A stretch of 64,000 bases of DNA from Streptomyces tagetis (lineage in GTDB: Bacteria; Actinomycetota; Actinomycetes; Streptomycetales; Streptomycetaceae). Both the position numbers and the translations under genes were made by a program. Location: NCBI RefSeq assembly GCF_018069565.1, contig NZ_JAGPNL010000001.1, positions 1,674,001 through 1,738,000 on the forward strand. Direction: 5' to 3'. Below the pieces are notes generated by a model, which had not been told where the DNA came from, searched no databases, and worked only from the letters and a program-made list of their open reading frames with translations. Positions 40,649 to 49,496 of the stretch are shown here, in pieces (position 1 is the first letter of the stretch; each line of letters opens with the position of its first letter).

Positions 40649-43002
40649 TCACCAACCGGACGTACGCCGTCGAGCCCTGGTCCGTGCGCGAGACCGCGCT
40701 CAGCCTCGACCTGCTCGCCCAGAGCGAGTCCGTCTTCGCCCTGTCCAACGGCCACGTCGGCTGGCGCGGCAACCTCGACGAGGGCGAACCCCACGGACTG
40801 CCGGGCAGCTACCTCAACGGCGTCCACGAACTCCACCCGCTGCCCTACGCCGAGGCCGGCTACGGCAACCCCGAGTCCGGGCAGACCGTCATCAACGTCA
40901 CCAACGGCAAGCTGCTGCGGCTCCTCGTCGACGACGAGCCCTTCGACCTGCGCTACGGACGCCTGCACAGCCACGAACGGGTCCTGGACCTGCGCCGCGG
41001 GGTGCTGGAGCGGAGCTGCGAGTGGACCTCCCCGGCCGGCACGACCATCCGGGTGCGCTCCACCCGCCTGGTCTCCCTCACCCAGCGGGCCATCGCCGCC
41101 GTCGAGTACCGGATCGAGCCCGTCGACAGCCGTACCCGGGTCGTCATCCAGTCGGAGCTGGTCGCCAACGAGAGCCTGCCCGACCCCGACGGCGACCCCC
41201 GCGCCGCCAAGGCCCTCCAGTCCCCGCTGGAACCGGAGGAGCACGCCGCGCGCGGGCTGCGGCTGCGCCTGGTCCACTGCACCCGGCGCAGCGGCCTCAG
41301 GGTCGCGGTCGCCGCCGACCACGTCGTCGACGGACCCGAGCACACCACGACCGCCGCCGAGAGCGACGCGGACGTGGCCCGGCTGACGATCACCTCCGTA
41401 CTCGCCCCCGGACAGTCGCTGCGGGTGCAGAAGACGGTCGCCCACGGCTGGTCCGGCGCCCGTTCCCGGCCCGCCATGAGCGATCAGGTCGAGGCCGCGC
41501 TCGCCGCCGCCGCGCACGGCGGCTGGGAGGGACTCGTCGACGAACAGCGGGCCTACCTCGACGACTTCTGGGCCCGCGCCGACGTCGAGGTGCACGGCGA
41601 CGAGGAGATCCAGCAGGCCGTCCGCTTCGCCCTGTTCCACGTGCTCCAGGCCGGCGCCCGCGCCGAACAGCGGGCACTGCCCGCCAAGGGCCTGACCGGC
41701 TCCGGCTACGACGGACACGCCTTCTGGGACACCGAGATGTTCGTGCTGCCCGTCCTGACCTACACCGAGCCGACGGCCGTCGCCGAGGCGCTGCGCTGGC
41801 GCCAGGACACCCTTCCCGCCGCCCGCGACCGCGCCGCCCAGCTCGGCCTCGAAGGCGCCGCGTTCCCCTGGCGGACCATCGACGGCTCGGAGGGCTCCGC
41901 GTACTGGCCCGCCGGCACCGCCGCCTTCCACGTCGGCGCCGACATCGCGCACGCCGTCGTCCGCTACACCGCCGCCACCGGCGACACCGGCTTCGAACGC
42001 GACACCGGCCTGGAACTCCTGGTGGAGACCGCCCGGCTGTGGCGCTCCCTGGGCCACCACGACCACCACGGCGTCTTCCACATCGACGGTGTCACCGGAC
42101 CGGACGAGTACAGCGCCGTCGTCGACGACAACACGTACACCAACCTCATGGCGCGGGCGAACCTGCTCGCCGCCGCCGACGTCTGCGAACGCCACCCCGA
42201 CCGGGCCGAACTGCTCGGCGTCGACGACGAGGAGGCCGCCGCCTGGCGGGACGCCGCCGAGTCCGTGCACATCCCCTACGACGAGGAGGCCGGCGTCCAC
42301 GAACAGCACTCCGGCTTCACCCGCCACCAGCGCTGGGACTTCGCCGGCACCCGCGCCGACCAGTACCCGCTGCTGCTGCACTTCCCCTACTTCGACCTGT
42401 ACCGCAAGCAGGTCGTCAAACAGGCCGACCTGGTCCTCGCCATGTACACCTGCGGACGCTGGTTCGACGACACCTGCGACGAGGAGCAGCTCGCCCGCAA
42501 CTTCGCCTACTACGAGCCGCTGACCGTACGGGACTCCTCCCTCTCCGCCTGCTGCCAGGCCGTCGTCGCCGCCCAGACCGGCCACCTGCGCCTCGCCTAC
42601 GACTACGCCGCCGAGGCCGCCCTCATGGACCTGGCCGACCTGGAGCACAACACCCGCGACGGGCTGCACATCGCCTCGCTGGCCGGCACCTGGATGGCGC
42701 TGGTCGCCGGCTTCGGCGGCACCCGCCGCGAGGGCGAGAGCCTCTCCTTCGCCCCCCGCCTGCCGGAGAAGTTCAGCCGGCTCGCCTTCCGGCTCCAGTT
42801 CCGCGGCCGGTGCGTACGGGTGGAGGTCGCCGCCGACAAGGCGACGTACACGCTGCTCGACGGCGAACCGCTCACCATCCGGCACCACGGCGTCCCGGTC
42901 CCGCTCGACGACGCCACCCCCGTGACCCTCGCCGTACCGGAGCCGAAGCGCCGCCCCACCCCCGAACAGCCGCCGCACCGCGTCCCCAACAGCAGCCGCT
43001 GA
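40645..43002 (+). CDS. GH65 disaccharide phosphorylase (or inverting trehalase)
   Basis: A 785-residue cytosolic glycoside hydrolase family 65 protein: N-terminal beta-sandwich (about 1-270), helical linker and (alpha/alpha)6 barrel (about 320-690) and a small C-terminal beta domain. The catalytic acid glutamate is in DGVTGPDEYSAVVDDN; other barrel motifs are GYDGHAFWDTEMFVLP and YFDLYRKQVVKQADLVLAMY. Most members phosphorolyse maltose, trehalose or kojibiose; mycobacterial relatives are trehalases. Its overlap with a beta-phosphoglucomutase gene favours phosphorolysis. The GTG has GGAGG five bases ahead. No transporter adjoins, so an internally made disaccharide such as trehalose is a reasonable substrate. 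Confidence 0.92.
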   Translation: MITNRTYAVEPWSVRETALSLDLLAQSESVFALSNGHVGWRGNLDEGEPHGLPGSYLNGVHELHPLPYAEAGYGNPESGQTVINVTNGKLLRLLVDDEPFDLRYGRLHSHERVLDLRRGVLERSCEWTSPAGTTIRVRSTRLVSLTQRAIAAVEYRIEPVDSRTRVVIQSELVANESLPDPDGDPRAAKALQSPLEPEEHAARGLRLRLVHCTRRSGLRVAVAADHVVDGPEHTTTAAESDADVARLTITSVLAPGQSLRVQKTVAHGWSGARSRPAMSDQVEAALAAAAHGGWEGLVDEQRAYLDDFWARADVEVHGDEEIQQAVRFALFHVLQAGARAEQRALPAKGLTGSGYDGHAFWDTEMFVLPVLTYTEPTAVAEALRWRQDTLPAARDRAAQLGLEGAAFPWRTIDGSEGSAYWPAGTAAFHVGADIAHAVVRYTAATGDTGFERDTGLELLVETARLWRSLGHHDHHGVFHIDGVTGPDEYSAVVDDNTYTNLMARANLLAAADVCERHPDRAELLGVDDEEAAAWRDAAESVHIPYDEEAGVHEQHSGFTRHQRWDFAGTRADQYPLLLHFPYFDLYRKQVVKQADLVLAMYTCGRWFDDTCDEEQLARNFAYYEPLTVRDSSLSACCQAVVAAQTGHLRLAYDYAAEAALMDLADLEHNTRDGLHIASLAGTWMALVAGFGGTRREGESLSFAPRLPEKFSRLAFRLQFRGRCVRVEVAADKATYTLLDGEPLTIRHHGVPVPLDDATPVTLAVPEPKRRPTPEQPPHRVPNSSR

Positions 43003-43159
43003 AGCCCCGGCGTGGCGGGCCCCGCCGGGTGCGGGCGGCCGGAACAAGGCTCTGCGTCCGCTCGCGTCGCGGGTTAGCTTGGCCGTGATCCGCCCACCGC
43101 CCGCCGACCGCGGGCGGGCACGACCGAACGGCCCCGGACCGGCGGGGCGAGGGGTGACC

Positions 43160-44665
43160 ATGGCCGACGGCGCACACGCGATGCTCGCCGGCCGCCGCCG
43201 CGCCCCGGCGACCGGCGCCGGCCGCCGTTGGTACGGGCGGGTCGAGGCGCCGCTCGCCGCGGTGGCCGCCGTCTTCACCCTGGCCCAGCTCCTCCTGGTC
43301 GGCCCCGCGCTCGGCCTCGGCTGGGACGAGACGGTCTACGTCAGCCAGGTCACCACCCACCACCCCGCCGCCTTCTTCAGCGCGCCCCGCTCGCGCGGCG
43401 TCTCCCTGCTGGTGGCACCGATCGCCTCCTGGTCCACCTCCACCGTCCTGCTCCGCGTCTACCTGGCCGTCCTGTCCGGACTCGCCCTCTACCTGGCGCT
43501 GCGCACCTGGCGGGGCCTTTTCCCGCCAAGGGTGCGGGCCACGGCCGCCGCCTTCTTCGCCACCCTGTGGGTGACCCTCTTCTACGGCCCCCAGGCGATG
43601 CCCAACTACTGGGTGGCGATCGGCGCCCTCATCACCACCGGCTGCTTCACCCGCCTCCACCTGCGCCGCGACGCCGGCCGCGCCTGCGTCCGGGGCGTGG
43701 TCGCCGGGGCCGCGCTGATGGCGTGGATGCGGCCCACCGACGCCGTCTGGGTGAGCGTGCCGCTCCTCGTCCTCGCCCTGGTCCGCCGCCGAGGCCCCCT
43801 GCTCCTCGCCCTGGCCGGAGGGCTCGTGGCCGGGGCGGCGGAGTGGGTGGTGGAGGCGTACGTCTGGTACGGCGGCCTCGCGGAGCGGCTCGCGGAGGCA
43901 TCCCGCGTCCAGGGCGGCCTGGGCCGGCACCTCGCCGTCGCCGACCAGCTCCGCAGCCTCGGCGGACGCGCCCTGTGCCGCCCGTGCACCGGGCCGATGC
44001 CGCACCCCGTCATCACCCTGTGGTGGTACCTCTTGCCCCTCGTCGCCGCCCTCGGCCTGGTCCTCGCCGTCCGGGCCCGGCGCACCGCCCGCACCCTGAT
44101 CCCGCTGGCCTGCGCGGTGACGGCGGCGGTGCCGTACCTCTTCCTCATCGGCTACGCGGCGCCCCGCTTCCTCCAGCCCGCCTACGCGCTGCTCGCCCTC
44201 CCGGTCGCCGACGCGCTGTGGTACCTCGCCCGGTCGCCGCGCGGCCGGTGGCGGCCGGTGGGCGCCCCGCTGGTCGCGCTCGCCCTCACGGGGCATCTGG
44301 CCGTGCAGTTCGCCGTCCTCGCGCACACCGTCGGCAACACCACCGAGTCCCGCCGTGCCTGGGCCCGCACGGCCGGGGAACTGCACGGCATCGGGGTCCG
44401 CCCGCCCTGCCTGCTCACCGGGTACGAGTCCATCCCGATCGGCTACTACACCGGCTGCTCCTCCGGGGCCACCAGCGGCAACAACGAGAACACCACCCCC
44501 GAGGAGATCACCGGCACCGCCCGGGAACGGCCCGTCGCCGTCCTGCTCGGCCCGGGGGAGGCCGCGCCCGGCTACGCCCGCGACTGGACCCCGTACCGGG
44601 TCGGCGAGCTGACCGCCCGCGTCGCGCCCCCGCCGACCGGGCACGGGCGGGCCACCGCGCCGTAG
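43160..44665 (+). CDS. Multi-pass membrane glycosyltransferase-like protein (GT-C fold)
   Basis: A 501-residue protein with about ten to eleven membrane helices. The first outside loop has the GLGWDETVYVSQV acidic pair that in GT-C enzymes (ArnT/PMT type) is the catalytic site, followed by a short soluble helix with PRSRGVSLLVAP. Near the C-terminus a periplasmic part contains TGYESIPIGYYTGCSSG. GT-C enzymes move sugars from polyprenyl-phosphate carriers to acceptors outside the cell. Acceptor and sugar are unknown. ATG at 43160 has GAGGGG upstream. It stands alone between the GH65 operon and DUF5709 gene. Confidence 0.8.
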   Translation: MADGAHAMLAGRRRAPATGAGRRWYGRVEAPLAAVAAVFTLAQLLLVGPALGLGWDETVYVSQVTTHHPAAFFSAPRSRGVSLLVAPIASWSTSTVLLRVYLAVLSGLALYLALRTWRGLFPPRVRATAAAFFATLWVTLFYGPQAMPNYWVAIGALITTGCFTRLHLRRDAGRACVRGVVAGAALMAWMRPTDAVWVSVPLLVLALVRRRGPLLLALAGGLVAGAAEWVVEAYVWYGGLAERLAEASRVQGGLGRHLAVADQLRSLGGRALCRPCTGPMPHPVITLWWYLLPLVAALGLVLAVRARRTARTLIPLACAVTAAVPYLFLIGYAAPRFLQPAYALLALPVADALWYLARSPRGRWRPVGAPLVALALTGHLAVQFAVLAHTVGNTTESRRAWARTAGELHGIGVRPPCLLTGYESIPIGYYTGCSSGATSGNNENTTPEEITGTARERPVAVLLGPGEAAPGYARDWTPYRVGELTARVAPPPTGHGRATAP

Positions 44666-44842
44666 AGCGCCGGGGCGTGCCACCGGGGCCCGGCCCGTCC
44701 GGCCGCGGCGGGTGCGCGCGGCACGGCGGAGCATGCGGCACGGCGGAGGTTAGGGAGCGCGGATCGGGAAACGCGACAGCGGTGATCGTAGGGACCGAGC
44801 CGGCCGGGCCGGCCCGGCCGCCGCAGCGAGAGGGAGGCAGCG

Positions 44843-45313
44843 ATGGGCACGGACCCGATGGCCGACGACGCCTACCAGCCCACCGGGGGCAACGAGGAGC
44901 AGCAGGACGCCGCGCCCCTCGACCTGGAGGACGCCGTCGACGAGCGCGACTACGACGAGACCCTGGACGAGGGCTACTCCCCGCCGGAGAAGCCCCTCGG
45001 CGTCACCCGGCACGGCACGACCGCCGCGGAGCAGCACGACGGCGAGAGCCTGGACGAACGCCTGGAGCAGGAGGTGCCCGACGTCGCCGCCCCCGACGGC
45101 GACGGGGTGGGCGACGCCCCGGGCGGCGAGGGCGAGCCGGTCGACCCCGAGGCGGGCGACGCGCGCTCCGGCCGCCTGGTCGCCCCCGACGAGGGGGTCC
45201 GCTCCGACACCACCGAGGAGACCGTCGCGGACGACGTGGGCGTCGACGCGGGCGCCGCGGGCGCCGAGGAGGCCGCCGTGCACGTCGTGGACGACAACCC
45301 TGAGCGGCCCTGA
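44843..45313 (+). CDS. DUF5709 acidic protein
   Basis: A 156-residue, strongly acidic, cysteine-free protein. The family core is LDLEDAVDERDYDETLDEGYSPPEKP followed by VTRHGTTAAEQHDGESLDERL and GRLVAPDEG. DUF5709 proteins are actinobacterial, soluble and without assigned function; the character suggests a disordered stress- or osmotic-type protein. GAGGGAGG upstream of the ATG is a strong Shine-Dalgarno. The stop codon falls inside a small tandem repeat (CCTGAGCGGC). Confidence 0.85.
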   Translation: MGTDPMADDAYQPTGGNEEQQDAAPLDLEDAVDERDYDETLDEGYSPPEKPLGVTRHGTTAAEQHDGESLDERLEQEVPDVAAPDGDGVGDAPGGEGEPVDPEAGDARSGRLVAPDEGVRSDTTEETVADDVGVDAGAAGAEEAAVHVVDDNPERP

Positions 45314-45343
45314 GCGGCCCTGAGGGCCCCGCGGCGCGACCGC

Positions 45344-45387
45344 ACGCCGCCCCGGCCGCTCCCGTGGAGGAGGGGCCGGGGCGGCGT
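45344..45387. terminator. Bidirectional hairpin terminator
   Basis: A perfect 14-bp stem (45344-45357 with 45374-45387) and 16-base loop separates the convergent DUF5709 gene and the small gene at 45394-45615. Confidence 0.82.
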
Positions 45388-45393
45388 ACGGGG

Positions 45394-45615
45394 TCAGGGC
45401 AGCAGCTTGTCGAGGGCGGCGGGGCCCTCGTCGGCCAGCTTGCGCCGGGCCCATTCCAGGTTGCCGGGGGTGACGTCCCGGCCGGCCGCGAGGACCAGGT
45501 CCTCGGGGGAGACGTCGGTGCCGTTGCGGGCGTGGAGCCGGTCGTCCGGGGTGGCGCGGTCCTCGCTCGCGCGGGCGTCGGAGGGCTGGGAGGCGTCGGG
45601 CTGTGACGTCGACAT
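45394..45615 (-). CDS. Small conserved hypothetical protein
   Basis: Seventy-three residues. An unstructured first half (STSQPDASQPSDARASEDRA) precedes a compact helical part, GTDVSPEDLVLAAGRDVTPG and LEWARRKLADEGPAALDKLLP. No export signal. GAGGAG upstream of the ATG supports expression. The paired SPEDLVLAAGRDVTPGNLEWA segment looks like a small conserved domain, but I cannot name a family with certainty. Confidence 0.68.
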   Translation of the reverse strand: MSTSQPDASQPSDARASEDRATPDDRLHARNGTDVSPEDLVLAAGRDVTPGNLEWARRKLADEGPAALDKLLP

Positions 45616-45796
45616 GATGACTGCTCCTCTGCTGCCGGATCGCCGCTCGGGCCGGTGCGGTGGTCGCTGTTCATGCTCGTACGGGTCGGTTCGTGGCTAT
45701 CGCTCCCGAATATCCCGAAACACCCTTCCATAACACTATTCCGCTCCGGGGGGAGGTGTGCCAGGGGACGGTGCCAGGGGGCGGCGCGCGCGGGGC

Positions 45797-46915
45797 TCAC
45801 CCCCGCGCCGGGGACGAGGGCGTGAGCACCAGCAGGCTGACGTCGTCGCGCACCGTCGGGCCGAAGGCCCGCAGATCGGCCCAGACCCGCTGGACGAGCG
45901 TGTCCGGATCGCCGTCACCGCCCGCCAGGGCGGCCACCCGGCCGGCCAGCGGATAGAACTCCCCCGAGCGGTCGCGGGCCTCCATCACGCCGTCGGAGGC
46001 CAGCAGCAGCCGGTCGCCGGGGAGCAGCGGCACCGTACGCGTCTCGATGGCGGCGGGGTCCGCGAGGCCCACCCCGAGCGGTGTCCACGGAGGCGCCTCC
46101 AGGCCGGTGACGGCCGCCCCGCGCAGCAGCAGCGGCGGCGGACTGCCGCAGAGCACGACCCGCACCTGCCGGGCGTCCGCGGAGAACTCCAGCAGCGCGG
46201 CCGTGGCGAACAGCTCGTCCAGCCGGGCGTCCGCCGCGTCCACCAGCAGCCGCCGGTCGAGCCGGGCGGCGACCGAGGCGAGGTCCCGTTCGTCGAGCAC
46301 CGCCTCCCGGAAGGCCCCGAGCAGCGAGGCGACGGTGGCCACCGCCGCCAGGCCGTGCCCCTGGACGTCGCCCATCACCACGCGCACCCCGAAGGGCCCC
46401 TCGCGCACGTCGAAGAAGTCGCCGCCGACCAGGGTGCCGCGCTGCGCCGCCCGGTACAGGCCCGCGCAGCGCACCGGCCCGACCCGCTCGGGCAGCGGGG
46501 AGAGCACGGCGAGCTGCGCGGCCTCGGCGACCGTGCTGGCCAGAGTGAGCTGTGCGTCGCGGCGGCTGCGGACGAAGGAGACGAAGACGCTGAGCAGGGC
46601 GACGAAGGAGACGGTCAGCAGATCGGTGTTGCCCGGCCGGTCCAGCCGCAGGTCCGGGATGTTCAGCAGGGCGATGGCGGTGGCGCCGAGGGCCGCGGTC
46701 GCCAGCGGGCTGTACGACAGCACGGCCATCGGCGGGATGGCCCCGAGCAGGAAACCGATGTCGAGCGGATCGGGGCTGAGCAGCGTCGCCACGCAGATCG
46801 CGGCGACCATGGCGAGCGGCAGGACCCGGACCCAGCGGGGCGGCGGTGCCCCCCGCAGCCACCCGCGCCGGTCCTCGTCCCGGCGTGGCGGTACGACGGA
46901 CACCTTCGGCAGCAC
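45797..46915 (-). CDS. Membrane-bound SpoIIE-family serine phosphatase
   Basis: A 372-residue protein. After a basic N-terminus come three or four membrane helices (about 30-115: LPLAMVAAICVATLL, FLLGAIPPMAVLSYSPLATAAL, LLTVSFVALLSVFVSFV), with little outside loop, then a PP2C/SpoIIE domain (about 140-370; GGDFFDVREG, VVMGDVQGHG, LLASDGVMEA, RDDVSLLVL). The anchor is short, so any signal is probably sensed in or near the membrane. Target should be an anti-sigma antagonist. GTG at 46915 with AGGAG nine bases upstream. It lies 48 bases downstream of the glucanase gene on the same strand. Confidence 0.9.
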   Translation of the reverse strand: MLPKVSVVPPRRDEDRRGWLRGAPPPRWVRVLPLAMVAAICVATLLSPDPLDIGFLLGAIPPMAVLSYSPLATAALGATAIALLNIPDLRLDRPGNTDLLTVSFVALLSVFVSFVRSRRDAQLTLASTVAEAAQLAVLSPLPERVGPVRCAGLYRAAQRGTLVGGDFFDVREGPFGVRVVMGDVQGHGLAAVATVASLLGAFREAVLDERDLASVAARLDRRLLVDAADARLDELFATAALLEFSADARQVRVVLCGSPPPLLLRGAAVTGLEAPPWTPLGVGLADPAAIETRTVPLLPGDRLLLASDGVMEARDRSGEFYPLAGRVAALAGGDGDPDTLVQRVWADLRAFGPTVRDDVSLLVLTPSSPARG

Positions 46916-46963
46916 ATCCCCACGCTCCTACGGTGCCGCGCCGCCCGCACGCCGGGCCGCCGC

Positions 46964-48172
46964 TCAGAGGGGGGAGAGGGTCAGCCGGAAGCCGGTGGGG
47001 GCCGTGTCCTGGATGTAGGAGGCGAAGTCGGCCACGTCGTCGAAGGCGAAGCCGTAGGCCCGGCCGTCCTCGGTGGCCGTGTGCACCGCCTTGGCGTAGT
47101 GGTTGGTCAGGGCGGTGCCGTAGAAGGCGGCGGGGTCGGTCGTCGGCTGCCGGTCCGAGGAGAGCAGCGTGGAGCGGTTGAAACCGGCGCCGAGGATCGC
47201 CGCGACCGGTCCGGTGGTGCCGTCGTTGGGCGCGGCGAGGTTCCCGTCGCAGAAGAGCACGTCCCGGGTGGACGGCTTGGCGAAGGAGACCTGGGCGGGG
47301 CCGTCGAAGGTGAGCCGGTCGCCGCGGACCCGGCCGGTGAAGGTGCCGGCGTTGGTGGTGACGGTGAGGTCCCTGCCGGTGTAGGTGCTCCAGACCTCGT
47401 CGATGTACGGGGCGAGGTAGTCCTTCGGGAACAGGCCCGCGTCCAGTCCGTGGCCGGGGGCGATGACGCGGGTGTCGTCCACGATCAGCGGCGCGAACTC
47501 CTCGATCTCCCGCAGCGCGGCGAAGACCGCGGCCCGGCCGCCGGGGCGCACGGTGCCCGTGGTCTGGTCCTGCGAGCCGGTCAGCCGGATGCTCAGCGGC
47601 ACGCTGAACATGTCGACCATGGTGGTGTTGCAGAACATGCCGTCGGCGTTGTAGGTGAACTCGGCGCTGTCGTGCAGCACCCCGTAGCTCGGGTCGGAGG
47701 TGACCCACCCCGCCGGGTACTGGAGCGCGGCGTCGCCGTTGCCGTCGGTGACCGCCTTGAACCTCAGCTTCTCGCCGAGCGCCACGTAGATGCGGCCGGA
47801 CATGTGGGGGAGGGAGAGCCGGGTCTCGGTGCCGGTGAGGCCGATGGCGTAGTCGGTGAAGCCGTCGGCGCCGTTGTCGGAGAGGGCGATGGGGGCGAGG
47901 GTGCCCTCGGGGGTGAGCCGGACCTGCCGGCCGCCCTCGTTGCCGACGACGTAGACGTGGATGTCGCCGTTGCCGAAGGAGCCGGTGTTGTTGACGATGG
48001 TCACGGGCAGGGCGCCGCCCGCCTTGGCCGAGTCGCCGGTGCCGGTGCCGGGGCTGGTCTCCGCGAGCGCGTGGGGGGCGAGGGCGGCGATGGCGGGGGC
48101 GGCGACGGCCGCGCCGCCGAGGGCGAAGAGGAGCTTGCGGCGGCCGAGGTTCCGCTGGTGACGAGGAGTCAT
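46964..48172 (-). CDS. TAT-exported GH64 beta-1,3-glucanase
   Basis: A 402-residue secreted enzyme. The signal has a twin-arginine RRKLLFALGG and ends near AEA-type sites (APHALAETS), so TAT export is likely. The mature chain is a GH64 (laminaripentaose-producing beta-1,3-glucanase-like, thaumatin-like) fold: LPVTIVNNTGSFGNGDIHVYV, FTDYAIGLTGTETRLSLPHM, MFCNTTMVDMFSVPLSIRL, and PYIDEVWSTYTGRDL. Members release laminari-oligomers from fungal and algal beta-1,3-glucan. No separate binding module is present. ATG at 48172 is chosen over a farther upstream start because only it gives a clean signal peptide. A LacI-type operator lies 37 bases upstream. Confidence 0.92.
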   Translation of the reverse strand: MTPRHQRNLGRRKLLFALGGAAVAAPAIAALAPHALAETSPGTGTGDSAKAGGALPVTIVNNTGSFGNGDIHVYVVGNEGGRQVRLTPEGTLAPIALSDNGADGFTDYAIGLTGTETRLSLPHMSGRIYVALGEKLRFKAVTDGNGDAALQYPAGWVTSDPSYGVLHDSAEFTYNADGMFCNTTMVDMFSVPLSIRLTGSQDQTTGTVRPGGRAAVFAALREIEEFAPLIVDDTRVIAPGHGLDAGLFPKDYLAPYIDEVWSTYTGRDLTVTTNAGTFTGRVRGDRLTFDGPAQVSFAKPSTRDVLFCDGNLAAPNDGTTGPVAAILGAGFNRSTLLSSDRQPTTDPAAFYGTALTNHYAKAVHTATEDGRAYGFAFDDVADFASYIQDTAPTGFRLTLSPL

Positions 48173-48208
48173 GTGGGGGGCCTCCTGTGTGAACGAGACA
48201 TGACAGCC

Positions 48209-48222
48209 TGAGAGCGCTCTCA
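48209..48222. promoter_or_regulatory. LacI-family operator of the beta-1,3-glucanase gene
   Basis: TGAGAGCGCTCTCA is a perfect 14-bp palindrome that differs from the CebR/CelR box at 8424-8437 by one symmetric base pair per half (A for G at position 3). It sits 37 bases ahead of the GH64 start. A LacI-family regulator sensing laminari-oligosaccharides is the natural guess; its gene is not in the window. Confidence 0.82.
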
Positions 48223-48332
48223 AGCCGTGGGCCGATGGTACGCAGAACGGGTGGCGCGGCCAACCGTCCCGGCCCCCTCCCCACCCCTCGCACCCGCCTG
48301 TCCTCGGCGAACCGGAACGGGACCCGGGCAGC

Positions 48333-48365
48333 CTTAACCGGCGTTTAAGGTCCGCTTAAGCCGCC
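48333..48365. promoter_or_regulatory. Three tandem 11-base TTAA repeats
   Basis: CTTAACCGGCG, TTTAAGGTCCG and CTTAAGCCGCC follow one another without gaps. The TTAA cores start at 48334, 48345 and 48356. Eleven-base direct repeats are the normal form of sites bound by OmpR/PhoB-type response regulators. Confidence 0.65.
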
Positions 48366-48571
48366 TTCCGGCCCCGCCGCCGGACCCTGGACGCGACCGG
48401 CGCACGCCCGCCCGGCAGGTCCGCGCCGGCACCGGACGCGGCGTCAGATCCCGTCCCCGAAAAGGCCGTTGGGATCTTGTTACCCGGGGCCCCTGGTTCT
48501 GCTGAGGACCTGATCCCTACGATGTACTCTCAGTCAGGCCAGACCAGTTGGCGCGATACGGAGCTGGGGGA

Positions 48572-49393
48572 ATGATGCAAGCCGAAAAGCAGCTGTCCAC
48601 GGAGATCGACGCCAACGTGCCGACCGCCGCGCGTATGTACGACTTCTACCTGGGCGGCAAGGACAATTACGCGGCGGACCGGGCGGCGGTCGGGGAACTG
48701 GACAAGGTCGTCCCCAGCACCCGGCGGCTGGCGCTCAACAACCGCCGCTTCCTCCAGCGCGTGGTCCGCACCCTCGTCGAGGACTACGGGATACGCCAGT
48801 TCCTCGACCACGGCTCCGGCCTGCCCACGCAGGACAACGTGCACCAGGTCGCCCAGCGCGTCGCCCCCGACTCGCGCGTGATCTACGTCGACAACGACCC
48901 GATGGTGCTGGTGCACGGCCGGGCGCTGCTCGACCAGAACGACCGCACGGCCGTGATACACGCCGACATGCGCTCCACCGAGGAGATCTTCTCCCATCCG
49001 GACACCCAGCGCCTGATCGACTTCTCGCAGCCGGTGGCCGTGCTCTTCAACTCGGTCTTCCACTGCATCCCCGACAGCGACACCGACGGCCCCGAGGCCG
49101 TCGTGCGCCGGGTCACCGAGCGGATAGCCCCCGGCAGTTACGCCGTCATGTGCCAGCTCGTCAGCGAGGACGCCGAGGTGCGCCGGTCGGTGACGGAGTT
49201 CATGGACCAGGCGACGCGGGGCCACTGGGGCCGCGTGCGCGAACCCCGGGACGTCGAGGTGTGGTTCGAGGGCATGGACATCCTGGAGCCGGGACTGGTG
49301 GAGGTCTCCACCTGGCGCCCGGACAGCGAGGTGGCGCCGCGTCAGCTCACCCAGGAGTGGATCGAGTTCGGCGGCGTCGGCCGCCTGCGCTGA
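48572..49393 (+). CDS. SAM-dependent methyltransferase, DUF574 family
   Basis: A 273-residue protein of the Streptomyces S-adenosyl methyltransferase family (PF04672). Landmarks: NVPTAARMYDFYLGGKDNYA, IRQFLDHGSGLPTQDNVHQVA (SAM-binding loop), VIYVDNDPMVLVHGRALL and PVAVLFNSVFHCIPDS. These proteins are very numerous in Streptomyces and lie by XRE/DUF397 genes as here; their substrates are unknown, and the structure resembles a small-molecule methyltransferase. ATG at 48572 or 48575 follows GCTGGGGGA. Confidence 0.92.
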   Translation: MMQAEKQLSTEIDANVPTAARMYDFYLGGKDNYAADRAAVGELDKVVPSTRRLALNNRRFLQRVVRTLVEDYGIRQFLDHGSGLPTQDNVHQVAQRVAPDSRVIYVDNDPMVLVHGRALLDQNDRTAVIHADMRSTEEIFSHPDTQRLIDFSQPVAVLFNSVFHCIPDSDTDGPEAVVRRVTERIAPGSYAVMCQLVSEDAEVRRSVTEFMDQATRGHWGRVREPRDVEVWFEGMDILEPGLVEVSTWRPDSEVAPRQLTQEWIEFGGVGRLR

Positions 49394-49399
49394 CGGAGA

Positions 49400-49448
49400 A
49401 CGGCCTCGGGCCGCGCACCGGCACACGCCGGGCGCGGCCCGAGGCCGT
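49400..49448. terminator. Long bidirectional hairpin terminator
   Basis: A perfect 17-bp stem (49400-49416 with 49432-49448), with a smaller CCGGC/GCCGG stem inside the loop, divides the convergent methyltransferase and XRE genes. Confidence 0.85.
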
Positions 49449-49496
49449 CCACCGCGCGGTCGTAGCCGTGGACCCTGCTTCCCCGGGACCGCGTGC

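Larger units (their letters stand above)
48173..48571. other. Divergent control region (GH64 glucanase / DUF574 methyltransferase)
   Basis: No gene in 399 bases. It contains the 14-bp palindrome at 48209-48222 near the glucanase and a set of three 11-base direct repeats at 48333-48365, both listed separately. TACGAT at 48518-48523 may be a -10 for the methyltransferase gene. Confidence 0.5.
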
